Position numbers and translations under genes: made by a program. The notes beneath the pieces were generated by a model that saw only the letters and a program-made list of their open reading frames with translations, searched no databases and was not told where the DNA came from. Positions 25,037 through 30,522 of a stretch of DNA of 30,522 nt are shown here, in pieces; position 1 is the first letter of the stretch; every line of letters starts with the position of its first letter. The DNA is taken from contig JAHHRJ010000026.1 in NCBI GenBank assembly GCA_020025885.1, forward strand, positions 1 through 30,522, in the 5' to 3' direction. The stretch is from Butyricicoccus sp. Lineage in GTDB: Bacteria; Bacillota; Clostridia; Oscillospirales; Butyricicoccaceae.

Positions 25037-25507
25037 TCATATTACCAGCTTCTCGCATCTCTTGTCTTTCTCTGGTGGTTCTGGGAACGGCATCCAATGT
25101 GTAATATCATCCCTGAAAATATCTGTTATCTTCCATGCTCCATCATGCGTGCTGGAAGTTCTTACAATCCTTTTTCCGTTTTTATCTTTCACAGTTACCA
25201 GAATTTCACCGGACGTTTTCAGGAACATGTTATTATCCCAAAGAAGTGTACCATAATATCGCTTAAACATACTGTCATGCTCTTCCGGCATTGCATCTTT
25301 AACGCTAATCCACTTACCACTCTGCTCATACCGTGCCAACTTCTCACGCAGTTGTTTTACAATTGGTAACTCCTCAGGATCAATCGTTGTGGTATTTTCA
25401 ATCACATTTTGCAGATGGAGAAAGTGATCAGCAGTGAAAATACCATTTGCATCCTTTGTTTCCTCATTGAGCAAATCAATGAATTCTTCTTCATCAAGCA
25501 ATCTCAT
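25037..25507 (-). CDS. DUF551-domain protein
   Basis: About 156 aa. The C-terminal part carries the DUF551 pattern: WISVKDAMPEEHDSM, then EILVTVKDKNGKR, and ITHWMPFPEPP. The N-terminal ~75 residues are acidic and helical (RLLDEEEFIDLLNEE, TADHFLHLQNVIE). Function of DUF551 is unknown; such genes are common in early regions of phages. I chose ATG 25507, with GGAGGAAG upstream; it overlaps the Cys-rich gene by 14 bases. Confidence 0.8.
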   Translation of the reverse strand: MRLLDEEEFIDLLNEETKDANGIFTADHFLHLQNVIENTTTIDPEELPIVKQLREKLARYEQSGKWISVKDAMPEEHDSMFKRYYGTLLWDNNMFLKTSGEILVTVKDKNGKRIVRTSSTHDGAWKITDIFRDDITHWMPFPEPPEKDKRCEKLVI

Positions 25508-25646
25508 TCTTAATCTTCCTCCACATCCGTTGTAACGCTCTCCACTGCATCCGGAATCCAGTATACCGCTCACACTTGCGCCAACCGCCCTTGTTTCTGC
25601 AATTGCCATAAAAGTTCTTTTTGCAGGTATCGCATGGTGTTTTCAT
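25494..25646 (-). CDS. Small Cys-rich basic protein (50 aa), putative zinc finger
   Basis: Begins MKTPCDTCKKNFYGNCRNKGG and goes on with WRKCERYTGF, with Cys at 5, 8, 16 and 25, a spacing that could bind zinc. The second half is Arg/Trp/Lys-rich and helical. The ATG overlaps the DUF1653 stop (ATGA) and AGGAGG lies 10 bases upstream, so it is very likely translated although short. Similar short Cys-rich proteins occur in clostridial phages; function unknown. Confidence 0.75.
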   Translation of the reverse strand: MKTPCDTCKKNFYGNCRNKGGWRKCERYTGFRMQWRALQRMWRKIKNEIA

Positions 25647-25891
25647 GGTTTGTCTACCTCCTCAAAACGATAGCATTGCGAAACATCAGGATACTTCTTA
25701 TGATCCACCTTGCTTGCAAACATATCATACGGTCTGACATACAAACCATAATCGCCGTAAAGGGCCTGATAAACTACCATCTGCTCATTTGTCTCGGTGT
25801 GCTGCGCAATCAATAACACCTGATACAAACTGCCCTTGAAGTGGCGGTAAATACCTGGCATGATCTTGCGTTTTTGGCTAACCTCATTCAT
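25643..25891 (-). CDS. DUF1653-domain protein
   Basis: An 82-aa protein with the DUF1653 signature: MPGIYRHFKGSLYQVLLIAQHTETNEQMVVYQALYGDYGLYVRPYDMF. The domain is a small beta barrel of unknown function found in bacteria and phages. AGGAG, contributed by the end of hairpin element 3, lies 8 bases before the ATG. Coupled to the Cys-rich gene. Confidence 0.88.
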   Translation of the reverse strand: MNEVSQKRKIMPGIYRHFKGSLYQVLLIAQHTETNEQMVVYQALYGDYGLYVRPYDMFASKVDHKKYPDVSQCYRFEEVDKP

Positions 25892-25904
25892 TGTATGATC
25901 TCCT

Positions 25905-25939
25905 AAAATCCCAAGCGCTTAGGGTTTTCACTCGCTCGT
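25905..25939 (-). repeat. Dispersed hairpin element, copy 3
   Basis: Minus strand: ACGAGCGAGTGA (the last codons and stop of the RecU-like gene), AAACCC, TAAGCGCTTG, GGATTTT, then AGGAG of DUF1653. The element thus covers both a stop codon and the next ribosome site. Stem CCTAAGCGCTTGGG has one C-T/A type mismatch compared with copy 1. Confidence 0.75.
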
Positions 25940-26485
25940 TACATCATTTTCATAAATCGCAGAAACAAAATCCAATCGTCCGCCTTGAATCGGAACCCGA
26001 AATACAGATACATCCTCTGCCTTTATGTACTTGCGCCCAAAGTGCGCTTTCATATCACGCCAGACTGTCCACGGGATACAGAAGAAGTACTGCATCCCAA
26101 ATGATACGAGCACAACTGCGATCGCTCCCATATTGTGATAGGCCTCCAGCTGACGCTGCTGTTCTCCTGATACGCGATCAAATGCGATCCGCGTGTGATC
26201 TGTGTGCTTGGCTTCCATGACAATGGTACGCCCACCCTGCAGGCTACCCTTATAGTCCGGCTGTGCCTGCTTGATATAACATGCCTGAAACTGTCCCGCT
26301 CGGTTTGGCTTTGAAATGGGTCGCATAGGCTCCGGTGTTTTCTCGATCACCGCAATTCCCTGTTCCATGTACCAGTGGCAAGCCTGATCAATCAACTGTT
26401 CAAACAGACTACCCGCAAGCCGACTGGACTTTCCGCGAATCATCGCCGCTGCCCGCTCGCTATTTTTGTAATACGGATATTCCAT
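25928..26485 (-). CDS. RecU-like Holliday junction resolvase
   Basis: About 185 aa. RGKSSRLAGSLFEQLIDQACHWY is the N-terminal helix with the conserved Glu; QPDYKGSLQGGRTIVMEAKHTD supplies the PD-(D/E)xK nuclease core (Asp...Glu-Ala-Lys); QLEAYHNMGAIAVVLVSFGMQYFFCIPW is typical of RecU/PBP-related factor A. Resolves branched DNA made during phage replication. I chose ATG 26485 (AGGAGG 7-9 bases upstream); ATG 26491 is too close to the site. Confidence 0.85.
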   Translation of the reverse strand: MEYPYYKNSERAAAMIRGKSSRLAGSLFEQLIDQACHWYMEQGIAVIEKTPEPMRPISKPNRAGQFQACYIKQAQPDYKGSLQGGRTIVMEAKHTDHTRIAFDRVSGEQQRQLEAYHNMGAIAVVLVSFGMQYFFCIPWTVWRDMKAHFGRKYIKAEDVSVFRVPIQGGRLDFVSAIYENDVTSE

Positions 26486-26594
26486 CCACATTCACCTCCT
26501 ATTCGTTTTTCGCCGTACGTGGCGTATGAGTCACGCTTTGCGTTCCTGAGTGTAATTCCACTCCCGTGTATCGAAAAGCGTCTCACAGGCGTTC
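26486..26594 (-). promoter_or_regulatory. Structured intergenic leader upstream of the resolvase gene
   Basis: About 109 bases between helicase loader and resolvase. On the minus strand it contains four short inverted repeats in a row: GTCTCA...TGAGAC (reaching into the loader stop), GAGTG...CACTC, ACGCAAAGCGT and CGCC...GGCG, ending at AGGAGG. A short frame from GTG 26565 is open but has no ribosome site. Probably an RNA leader; function unknown. Confidence 0.45.
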
Positions 26595-27257
26595 TCAGGC
26601 GTTATGAGACAGTAGCTTTGGTCTATCATATTCCTCGCCTAAGATCCTGCGCTGTGATTCCTCCCGTTCCTGCATTAGAAAAGTGATTGCAGCTTTCTTG
26701 CTTTCCTCTGGATCTGGCAGAGCTGGAAGCGCCTGTGTGGTGTCAGCTTGTTCGAGCATTTGACGAATAGAGGACGGAAGTGCCAACCGTTCTGCGGCCT
26801 CCGCCGCGCGTGCTCTGTATGCCCGTTGGAAATTAGAGGCAATCACTGTCTGTATATCATCAGCCTTTTCCATTGCCCACGCTTTCAGCATTTCTGGTTG
26901 TCCAACGACACGTTGTACAATCGGGTGCAGCTTTTCAAATTCTTCCTTGCTGTGATATGCGCTGCGCTGAATCGCTACCCATACCTGTTTCCATGCTTCG
27001 GCTTCATCTGGCATATCCGGCATTTTCAGCTGTACCAGACGCTGCTTGATTTGCCCTACCGATGGAGGGAATCCCTTTGTATCTGTTGCAACAAAAGCCT
27101 TTACTGCTGCTAGCACCTGCATGCCATCATCTTCCCGAAACATATCCCACCAGAGTCTAGCCGATACCTTGGTTTCTTCCTCTGTCTTGTTACGGTAGTA
27201 TGTAGGGTAGAACTCGCGGATGATCGCCATCAGCTGTACAATCTCCTGCTTGGTCAA
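26595..27257 (-). CDS. Replicative helicase loader/inhibitor, G39P-like
   Basis: A 220-aa protein. MTKQEIVQLMAIIREFYPTYY and LWWDMFREDDGMQVLAAVKAFVATDTKGFPPSVGQIKQRL match the N-terminal domain of SPP1 G39P, which loads the replicative helicase (G40P/DnaB). The C-terminal ~100 residues are helical and charged, consistent with the flexible helicase-binding part. It overlaps the initiator stop by 4 bases and so is probably co-translated. No phage helicase is visible, so it may recruit the host DnaB/DnaC. Confidence 0.82.
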   Translation of the reverse strand: MTKQEIVQLMAIIREFYPTYYRNKTEEETKVSARLWWDMFREDDGMQVLAAVKAFVATDTKGFPPSVGQIKQRLVQLKMPDMPDEAEAWKQVWVAIQRSAYHSKEEFEKLHPIVQRVVGQPEMLKAWAMEKADDIQTVIASNFQRAYRARAAEAAERLALPSSIRQMLEQADTTQALPALPDPEESKKAAITFLMQEREESQRRILGEEYDRPKLLSHNA

Positions 27258-28117
27258 AACGGATCAACTCCTTCCTCTTCGCTTTTGCGAAGCATGTCCA
27301 CAAATACATTCCCGCTCTGAGGTGGTGGAGTGTTCTGCTGCTGGCTGATCATGTTTTGTGAAGCGCCCCTATCCTGTTCCCGTGCCAGCCAGTTGTTCAC
27401 GAACCGCATCATCCCGCCTTTGGTTTTGCGTTTGGTTGGATTGCTTTCCAGCCATGCCTTCATCTTGCGCAGCTCCTGCATGATATCTACGGCGGGGTAG
27501 CACTCAGCAAATGTATTCAGGTTCTCTTGGGTGATGTCATAGGGTTCGTTTTTGTTGGTGATAAGCTGGATAACAGAAGGGGTTGGAATTTCGGCTCCGA
27601 GCATTATAATATTATCTTCTATATTATCCTTTATATTATCTATTATATTATCTTCTATATTATTGGGTAAACTTTGTTTCATACCCCCGTTAAACTTTGT
27701 TTCACACCCCGTTAAACTTTGTTGCATACCCTCGTTAAACTTTGTTTCACACCCCATTAAACTTTGTTGCATACCCTGTTCAACTTTGTTTACCACCCCG
27801 TTAAACTTTGTTGCATACCGTTTAACTTGGTACTCACACATTTTTATCCCATTGAATTTGACTTCTTCCTTGTGTACCAATCCTTTATCGATCAAAGATT
27901 TCAAGGCTTTCATTACTCCTTGCTTCGTTGCGTTACACCAGTCTGCAAGGTACTGTAAACCACCATTGTATTTACTTTCACCATCCTGACTAAAACCATA
28001 GATAATGGCATACACAAGGAGTTCATTCCCCTTCAATTTGAGTTCAGTTACCATGAATCCTTGAACAGTTATAAAGGACTCGTCCTTCACTTTAGATTCT
28101 TTCTTTACTTTAGACAT
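27254..28117 (-). CDS. Phage replication initiator (replisome organizer) containing iterons
   Basis: About 287 aa. Residues ~8-95 form a winged helix (FMVTELKLKGNELLVYAIIYGFSQ, LADWCNATKQGVMKALKSLIDKGLVHKEE) of the RepA/DnaD-N type. Residues ~105-165 are low complexity with 15-aa repeats (TKFN.GMQQSL.GCE) and an Asn/Ile/Asp-rich run, both imposed by DNA repeats. The C-terminal part (TFAECYPAVDIMQELRKMKAWLESNPTKRKTKGGMMRFVNNWL) is the helical domain typical of phage initiators. I chose ATG 28117, 8 bases after AGAGGTGG; GTG 28129 is too close to it. Confidence 0.88.
   Translation of the reverse strand: MSKVKKESKVKDESFITVQGFMVTELKLKGNELLVYAIIYGFSQDGESKYNGGLQYLADWCNATKQGVMKALKSLIDKGLVHKEEVKFNGIKMCEYQVKRYATKFNGVVNKVEQGMQQSLMGCETKFNEGMQQSLTGCETKFNGGMKQSLPNNIEDNIIDNIKDNIEDNIIMLGAEIPTPSVIQLITNKNEPYDITQENLNTFAECYPAVDIMQELRKMKAWLESNPTKRKTKGGMMRFVNNWLAREQDRGASQNMISQQQNTPPPQSGNVFVDMLRKSEEEGVDPF
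27600..27664. other. AT-rich probable DNA-unwinding element
   Basis: About 65 bases made almost only of A and T with several TATATTATC-type repeats, next to the iteron array inside the initiator gene. In iteron origins such a stretch melts first. At the protein level it reads as repeated Asn-Ile-Ile/Asp-Asn units, which suggests DNA rather than protein constraint. Confidence 0.6.
27666..27831. repeat. Iteron array, probable replication origin
   Basis: Seven clear copies and one degenerate copy of TTAAACTTTGTT followed by KCAYACCC (plus strand). The core AAACTTTG starts at 27669, 27692, 27714, 27737, 27759, 27781 and 27803, a spacing of 22 or 23 bases, close to two DNA turns, so all copies face the same side of the helix. 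From copy 2 on, variants with TTTCACACC and TTGCATACC alternate. Iterons inside the initiator gene are known from lambda O and several Firmicutes phages. Confidence 0.85.
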
Positions 28118-28121
28118 GATC

Positions 28122-28271
28122 TCAGCCACCTCTATATCTTAATTCGACTGTATTTTGAAATCTGCTATTGCTTTTATCTCCCTTATTCGGTATAATGGAG
28201 ACAAGCATTTTAATCCTGCGTCCTTGATGGAATGGCCGTTCCTCAGGGGCGCTTTTTCTTTGCCTATACAT
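28122..28271 (-). CDS. Doubtful 49-codon open frame in the initiator leader
   Basis: From ATG 28271 the minus strand is open for 49 codons (MYRQRKSAPEERPFHQGRR...) up to a TGA at 28122-28124. There is no ribosome site, and the frame lies over the predicted antisense RNA and its promoter, whose base pattern explains the sequence better. Listed because the stretch is otherwise without a gene. Confidence 0.15.
   Translation of the reverse strand: MYRQRKSAPEERPFHQGRRIKMLVSIIPNKGDKSNSRFQNTVELRYRGG
28168..28196 (+). promoter_or_regulatory. Plus-strand promoter upstream of an antisense RNA
   Basis: TTGCTT (28168-28173), a 17-base spacer and a perfect TATAAT (28191-28196). It is the best-looking vegetative promoter I noticed on the plus strand and points away from the initiator gene. 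A strong terminator follows within about 60 bases. Confidence 0.65.
28203..28261 (+). ncRNA. Predicted ~60-nt countertranscribed RNA in the leader of the replication initiator
   Basis: Transcription from the plus-strand promoter should start near 28203. The RNA would have a short AU-rich 5' end and then a long hairpin: GCGTCCTTGA (28218-28227) pairs with TCAGGGGCGC (28243-28252) over 10 bp with two G-U pairs, topped by GGAA/TTCC with a TGGCCG loop, followed by TTTTTCTTT (28253-28261), a full intrinsic terminator. It is complementary to the leader of the initiator mRNA, as are plasmid ctRNAs that limit Rep synthesis. No coding potential. Function is inferred. Confidence 0.6.
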
Positions 28272-28275
28272 AAGA

Positions 28276-29526
28276 TTATGAGCGCTGGTTATAAAGCGCG
28301 AGATACTGATAAATTGCTGTGCGAAACTTATCTCCTGTTTCGGGCTGCTCAGCCTGTAATGCAGCAAGTGCCGAAAACAGCTTGTCCATCTGGATCTGCA
28401 AATCCTCAAAGAGCAAATTCACACGCATAGCCGCCGGATTCTTCACCTTTTCCAGTTTGTCATGGACTGTATCCAGCTGGCTTTTCAATTGCGTCTGAGC
28501 TTCTTCCAATTTGCTTGCGCGGTCTTCGGCGGCATTGAGCGCAGCCTGCATCTTTTCACGCACTTCTTCTCGCGCTTGCTCCAGCTCGGCTTCACTGGGC
28601 ACGACCTCTGCTTGGATTGGGGTCTGCTCCACCTGTTCGGTCAGCACCTGTAGGCGATTCTGCAAGAACGTATGTTCTTCCTGCAATTTGTCTGCCCGCT
28701 GCTCTGCCGTATGCTGTGCTGCAAGCGCGTTGGCTTCACGTTCTTCAGCAGCCTGCACAGACCGCTCTGCCTTTTGCAGTTCACTCTCAGCCTGTTTTGC
28801 ACGATCCTCAGCGGCTTTCTGTGCTTTCACCAGTTCTTCAATTTCGCGACTGGACATAGCAGGCAGGTCATTCTCCTGCGCCAGTGTGCGCCGCTCCTCG
28901 TCTGGTAGAGACAGCAGCGGCAATAACTGTGCATATCCCAATTCTCCGAACAACGACTGTGGATCTGTGCCGTCCAACGAGACCTGTCCATCTCCAAACT
29001 CTTTCGCGATGCGCATATAGTTTTGCGCAGTGGAAGGCTTGTAGCCTAGCCGGTTTTCCAGATAGCTTGTCCACTCTCCGTGCGGCACTAGCTCCTTGAC
29101 TTCCAGAAGCCGCGTGCCAATCTGAATAACAGCATCGTAAAACACCTTTTTGACCTGTGCCTGAATCAGCTGGATCTCTGCTGTGACCATATCCACTGTT
29201 CGAACAGGTGTTCGCTGAGCTTTATCAAAAACCCAAGCGCTTGGGATTTCATAAAAATCTAAAACGATTTGAATAACTGGATTTTCTGCGGTGAGATCCG
29301 TGCTGCAAGCAGCGCCCGAATGTGCCTTGATGTATTCCAGCAATACGCCTCCGCAATTTTCCAATGATAATTCTGGAGTATCCAGCTTCTGCTCAATCAG
29401 ATCTGCCGCCCGCTCGGAAACCTGTCTTACACCATCAAGGATCTCTTTCGCCATGCGTACATACGGAGCAAGCATATATGGTACGTTGGTATTTGCGGCC
29501 TGTTCTTCCAGTGATGTAAATTTCAT
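28276..29526 (-). CDS. PcfK/AcrIIA9-like domain + DUF3102 + long coiled coil
   Basis: A 416-aa protein. Residues ~1-110 (YVRMAKEILDGVRQVSERAADLIEQKL, SLENCGGVLLEYIKAHSG, ENPVIQIVLDFYEI) resemble PcfK-like proteins, a family that includes the Cas9 inhibitor AcrIIA9; the likeness is a pattern match from memory. Residues ~130-190 (TAEIQLIQAQVKKVFYDAVIQIGTRLLEVKELVPHGEW, STAQNYMRIAKEFG) are DUF3102. Residues ~235-375 are a long Ala/Glu/Gln-rich coiled coil. It overlaps the PcfJ stop (ATGA), matching the usual PcfJ-PcfK pairing. A copy of the CCCAAGCGCTTGGG palindrome lies inside (29232-29245). Confidence 0.7.
   Translation of the reverse strand: MKFTSLEEQAANTNVPYMLAPYVRMAKEILDGVRQVSERAADLIEQKLDTPELSLENCGGVLLEYIKAHSGAACSTDLTAENPVIQIVLDFYEIPSAWVFDKAQRTPVRTVDMVTAEIQLIQAQVKKVFYDAVIQIGTRLLEVKELVPHGEWTSYLENRLGYKPSTAQNYMRIAKEFGDGQVSLDGTDPQSLFGELGYAQLLPLLSLPDEERRTLAQENDLPAMSSREIEELVKAQKAAEDRAKQAESELQKAERSVQAAEEREANALAAQHTAEQRADKLQEEHTFLQNRLQVLTEQVEQTPIQAEVVPSEAELEQAREEVREKMQAALNAAEDRASKLEEAQTQLKSQLDTVHDKLEKVKNPAAMRVNLLFEDLQIQMDKLFSALAALQAEQPETGDKFRTAIYQYLALYNQRS
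29232..29245. repeat. Isolated CCCAAGCGCTTGGG palindrome inside a coding region
   Basis: Same 14-bp palindrome as in hairpin element 1, but without the ACGAGCG arm and with only partial A/T flanks. It codes for IPSAWVF. It may be a fourth, coding copy of the site or a coincidence. Confidence 0.4.
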
Positions 29527-30521
29527 GCAATTTCCTTTCCTTTCTCTCGTCGAATCGTCTGTAAATGTGCAGTCCACGCCTCAATGAATCCCTTGGCTTC
29601 TGGCTGTGCGTCTGCATTGCAGTATCCGCGGCACTGTATCACGCGCAGTGTTTCAGGGTCAAGCTCGACCGTGTGCCAGTTTGCCTTGGGTGTATCCCTT
29701 TTGCGCAGAACGAATATGACCGTTTCCCCTCTCGCGTGTCGTCCGGCATAGCCTGCCACGCAGTTGTTTTGCCGTTCGCCCTCGATCGTGATTTCTTCCA
29801 CCGAGGCAATGATGCGGATAAACATGCTTTGATACTGCCATTCCGCCCAGTGCCACAGCCTGCGCCGGGCGCGGAACATGCCTTGCAGGTGCTTGTCCTC
29901 GGTTTTCCGCAAACGAGCCGATAACCGTGCATGTGCCGCTTGCAGGTCGTGTGGATACCGTTCCCCGCCGCCAATTTCCGCGAGCTGAGCCAGATAATCC
30001 CTGTAATCGACCATCGTGTTTCTAAGGCTCATGCCGCTTTTCTTCTCTTGCTTTTTGATATAGTGGTATAGCTCCCGCTCGAAGTCTGGCTTGCCGTATG
30101 GTATTGCGTCTATGTACTCACCCCGCACGCAGGCATACCGCGCCCCGTCCTCGTTCACTGGCACGGCGGCGGCATCAAACAGCTTGCGCATGCTGTATAT
30201 GTCACGGCTTTCCCGCCCGGAAAACAGCTTGATTTCCTGCTTTCCTGCGCCGCGAAACAGACCCTTGATATCCTTTGCCCGCAGATCAACTGCTTTGCGG
30301 ACTTCGCTTTTTGCGCCTTGCAGATACTCTAAAATCAGCCTGGAATTTTCCGTTTTCCAGAGATACTCTACCGCCGGATATTGGAGATATAGGCATATAT
30401 AGGGGATGATCGGCAAATAATTGTTTATCACCCTGTCAAGCTGACTGTATTCCAGACAGCTCCCGGCTAAGGGTTGTCTGAAAAATAAAAGTTGCACAAA
30501 CAGCAGAGATATGCGAATATA
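29523..30521 (-). CDS. PcfJ-like protein, 5'-truncated
   Basis: The frame is open to the window edge, so the N-terminus is missing. Native-looking sequence begins at PLAGSCLEYSQLDRVINNYLP (about 30470 downward) and includes YLQYPAVEYLWKTE, GMSLRNTMVDYRDYLAQL and the C-terminal PcfJ core ERQNNCVAGYAGRHARGETVIFVLRKRD...HTVELDPETLRVIQCRGYCN. The codons upstream (RISLLFVQLLFFRQ) lie in the terminal inverted repeat and are probably not part of the original gene; a GTG at 30497 there is a chance start. PcfJ proteins occur in plasmids and phages; their role is unclear. Confidence 0.8.
   Translation of the reverse strand, partial: YIRISLLFVQLLFFRQPLAGSCLEYSQLDRVINNYLPIIPYICLYLQYPAVEYLWKTENSRLILEYLQGAKSEVRKAVDLRAKDIKGLFRGAGKQEIKLFSGRESRDIYSMRKLFDAAAVPVNEDGARYACVRGEYIDAIPYGKPDFERELYHYIKKQEKKSGMSLRNTMVDYRDYLAQLAEIGGGERYPHDLQAAHARLSARLRKTEDKHLQGMFRARRRLWHWAEWQYQSMFIRIIASVEEITIEGERQNNCVAGYAGRHARGETVIFVLRKRDTPKANWHTVELDPETLRVIQCRGYCNADAQPEAKGFIEAWTAHLQTIRREKGKEIA
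30471..30521. repeat. Right copy of the 51-bp terminal inverted repeat
   Basis: Exact reverse complement of bases 1-51. The phage side ends in GGCTAA. The identity ends sharply at 30471; beyond it the two ends share only scattered bases (CTAG on the left against TTAG on the right when read outward to inward). It interrupts the PcfJ-like gene. Confidence 0.75.
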
Positions 30522-30522
30522 G

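Noticed and set aside
26420..26565. 48-codon minus-strand frame from GTG 26565 across the structured leader
   Set aside because: No ribosome site, and half of it overlaps the resolvase gene in another frame; the inverted repeats account for the sequence better.
27666..27831. Possible CRISPR array
   Set aside because: The repeats are 22-23 bp apart with almost no unique spacer between them and lie inside the replication initiator; iterons explain them better.
1..30522. tRNA genes, integrase, repressor and attachment site
   Set aside because: I looked for cloverleaf-like arms, tyrosine/serine recombinase motifs and divergent regulator genes and saw none that could be supported.

Overview
The window is the structural, lysis and replication part of a contractile-tailed (myovirus-like) temperate phage or prophage of a Firmicute, most likely a Clostridia/Oscillospiraceae-type gut bacterium. 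Reasons: strong AGGAGG-type ribosome sites, protein families typical of clostridial prophages (CD1375-like protein, holin_4-type holin, DUF1653, DUF551, G39P-type helicase loader, PcfJ), and base composition that looks close to 50 % GC. All convincing protein genes lie on the minus strand, so the transcription order runs from the right end to the left end. No integrase, repressor, excisionase or tRNA is visible. LAYOUT in transcription order. (1) 30.5-28.3 kb: a 5'-truncated PcfJ-like gene, then a PcfK/AcrIIA9-like + DUF3102 + coiled-coil protein. (2) 28.3-26.6 kb, replication: a plus-strand promoter and terminator that would make a ~60-nt RNA antisense to the leader of the replication initiator; the initiator gene itself, which carries a 22/23-bp iteron array and an AT-rich stretch (probable origin); and a G39P-like helicase loader. 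(3) 26.6-24.5 kb: a structured leader, a RecU-like resolvase, DUF1653, a 50-aa Cys-rich protein, a DUF551 protein, a small ORF and a RinA/ArpU-type late regulator, followed by a clear intrinsic terminator. Three copies of a 33-36 bp hairpin element sit directly upstream of ribosome sites here. (4) 24.5-21.8 kb: a GPZ-like tail protein, a gap that may hold cos, a ParB-methyltransferase fusion and the small terminase. (5) 21.8-13.6 kb, lambda-type head: large terminase, W-like, portal, ClpP-type protease, decoration protein D, capsid E, collagen-like head fibre and three connector/completion genes. (6) 13.6-2.1 kb, P2/Mu-type contractile tail: sheath, tube, chaperone with -1 frameshift, tape measure, LysM protein X, hub D, spike V, a baseplate protein, gp25, J, I, fibre, FN3 adhesin and a coiled-coil protein. 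(7) 2.1-0.2 kb, lysis: CD1375-like protein, holin, bifunctional endolysin, then two terminators. ENDS. The first 51 bases are a perfect inverted copy of positions 30471-30521. The repeat has the look of an insertion-sequence end (GGGTTGTCTGAAAA...) and cuts into the PcfJ gene, so the lysogeny and early genes are missing either through real insertions or through an assembly break. HOW IT WORKS TOGETHER. The RinA-type protein and the terminator just after it probably form the gate into one long, tightly packed late operon, in which many genes overlap by 1-4 bases. Replication is probably initiated at the iterons inside the initiator gene and may be limited by the countertranscribed RNA.
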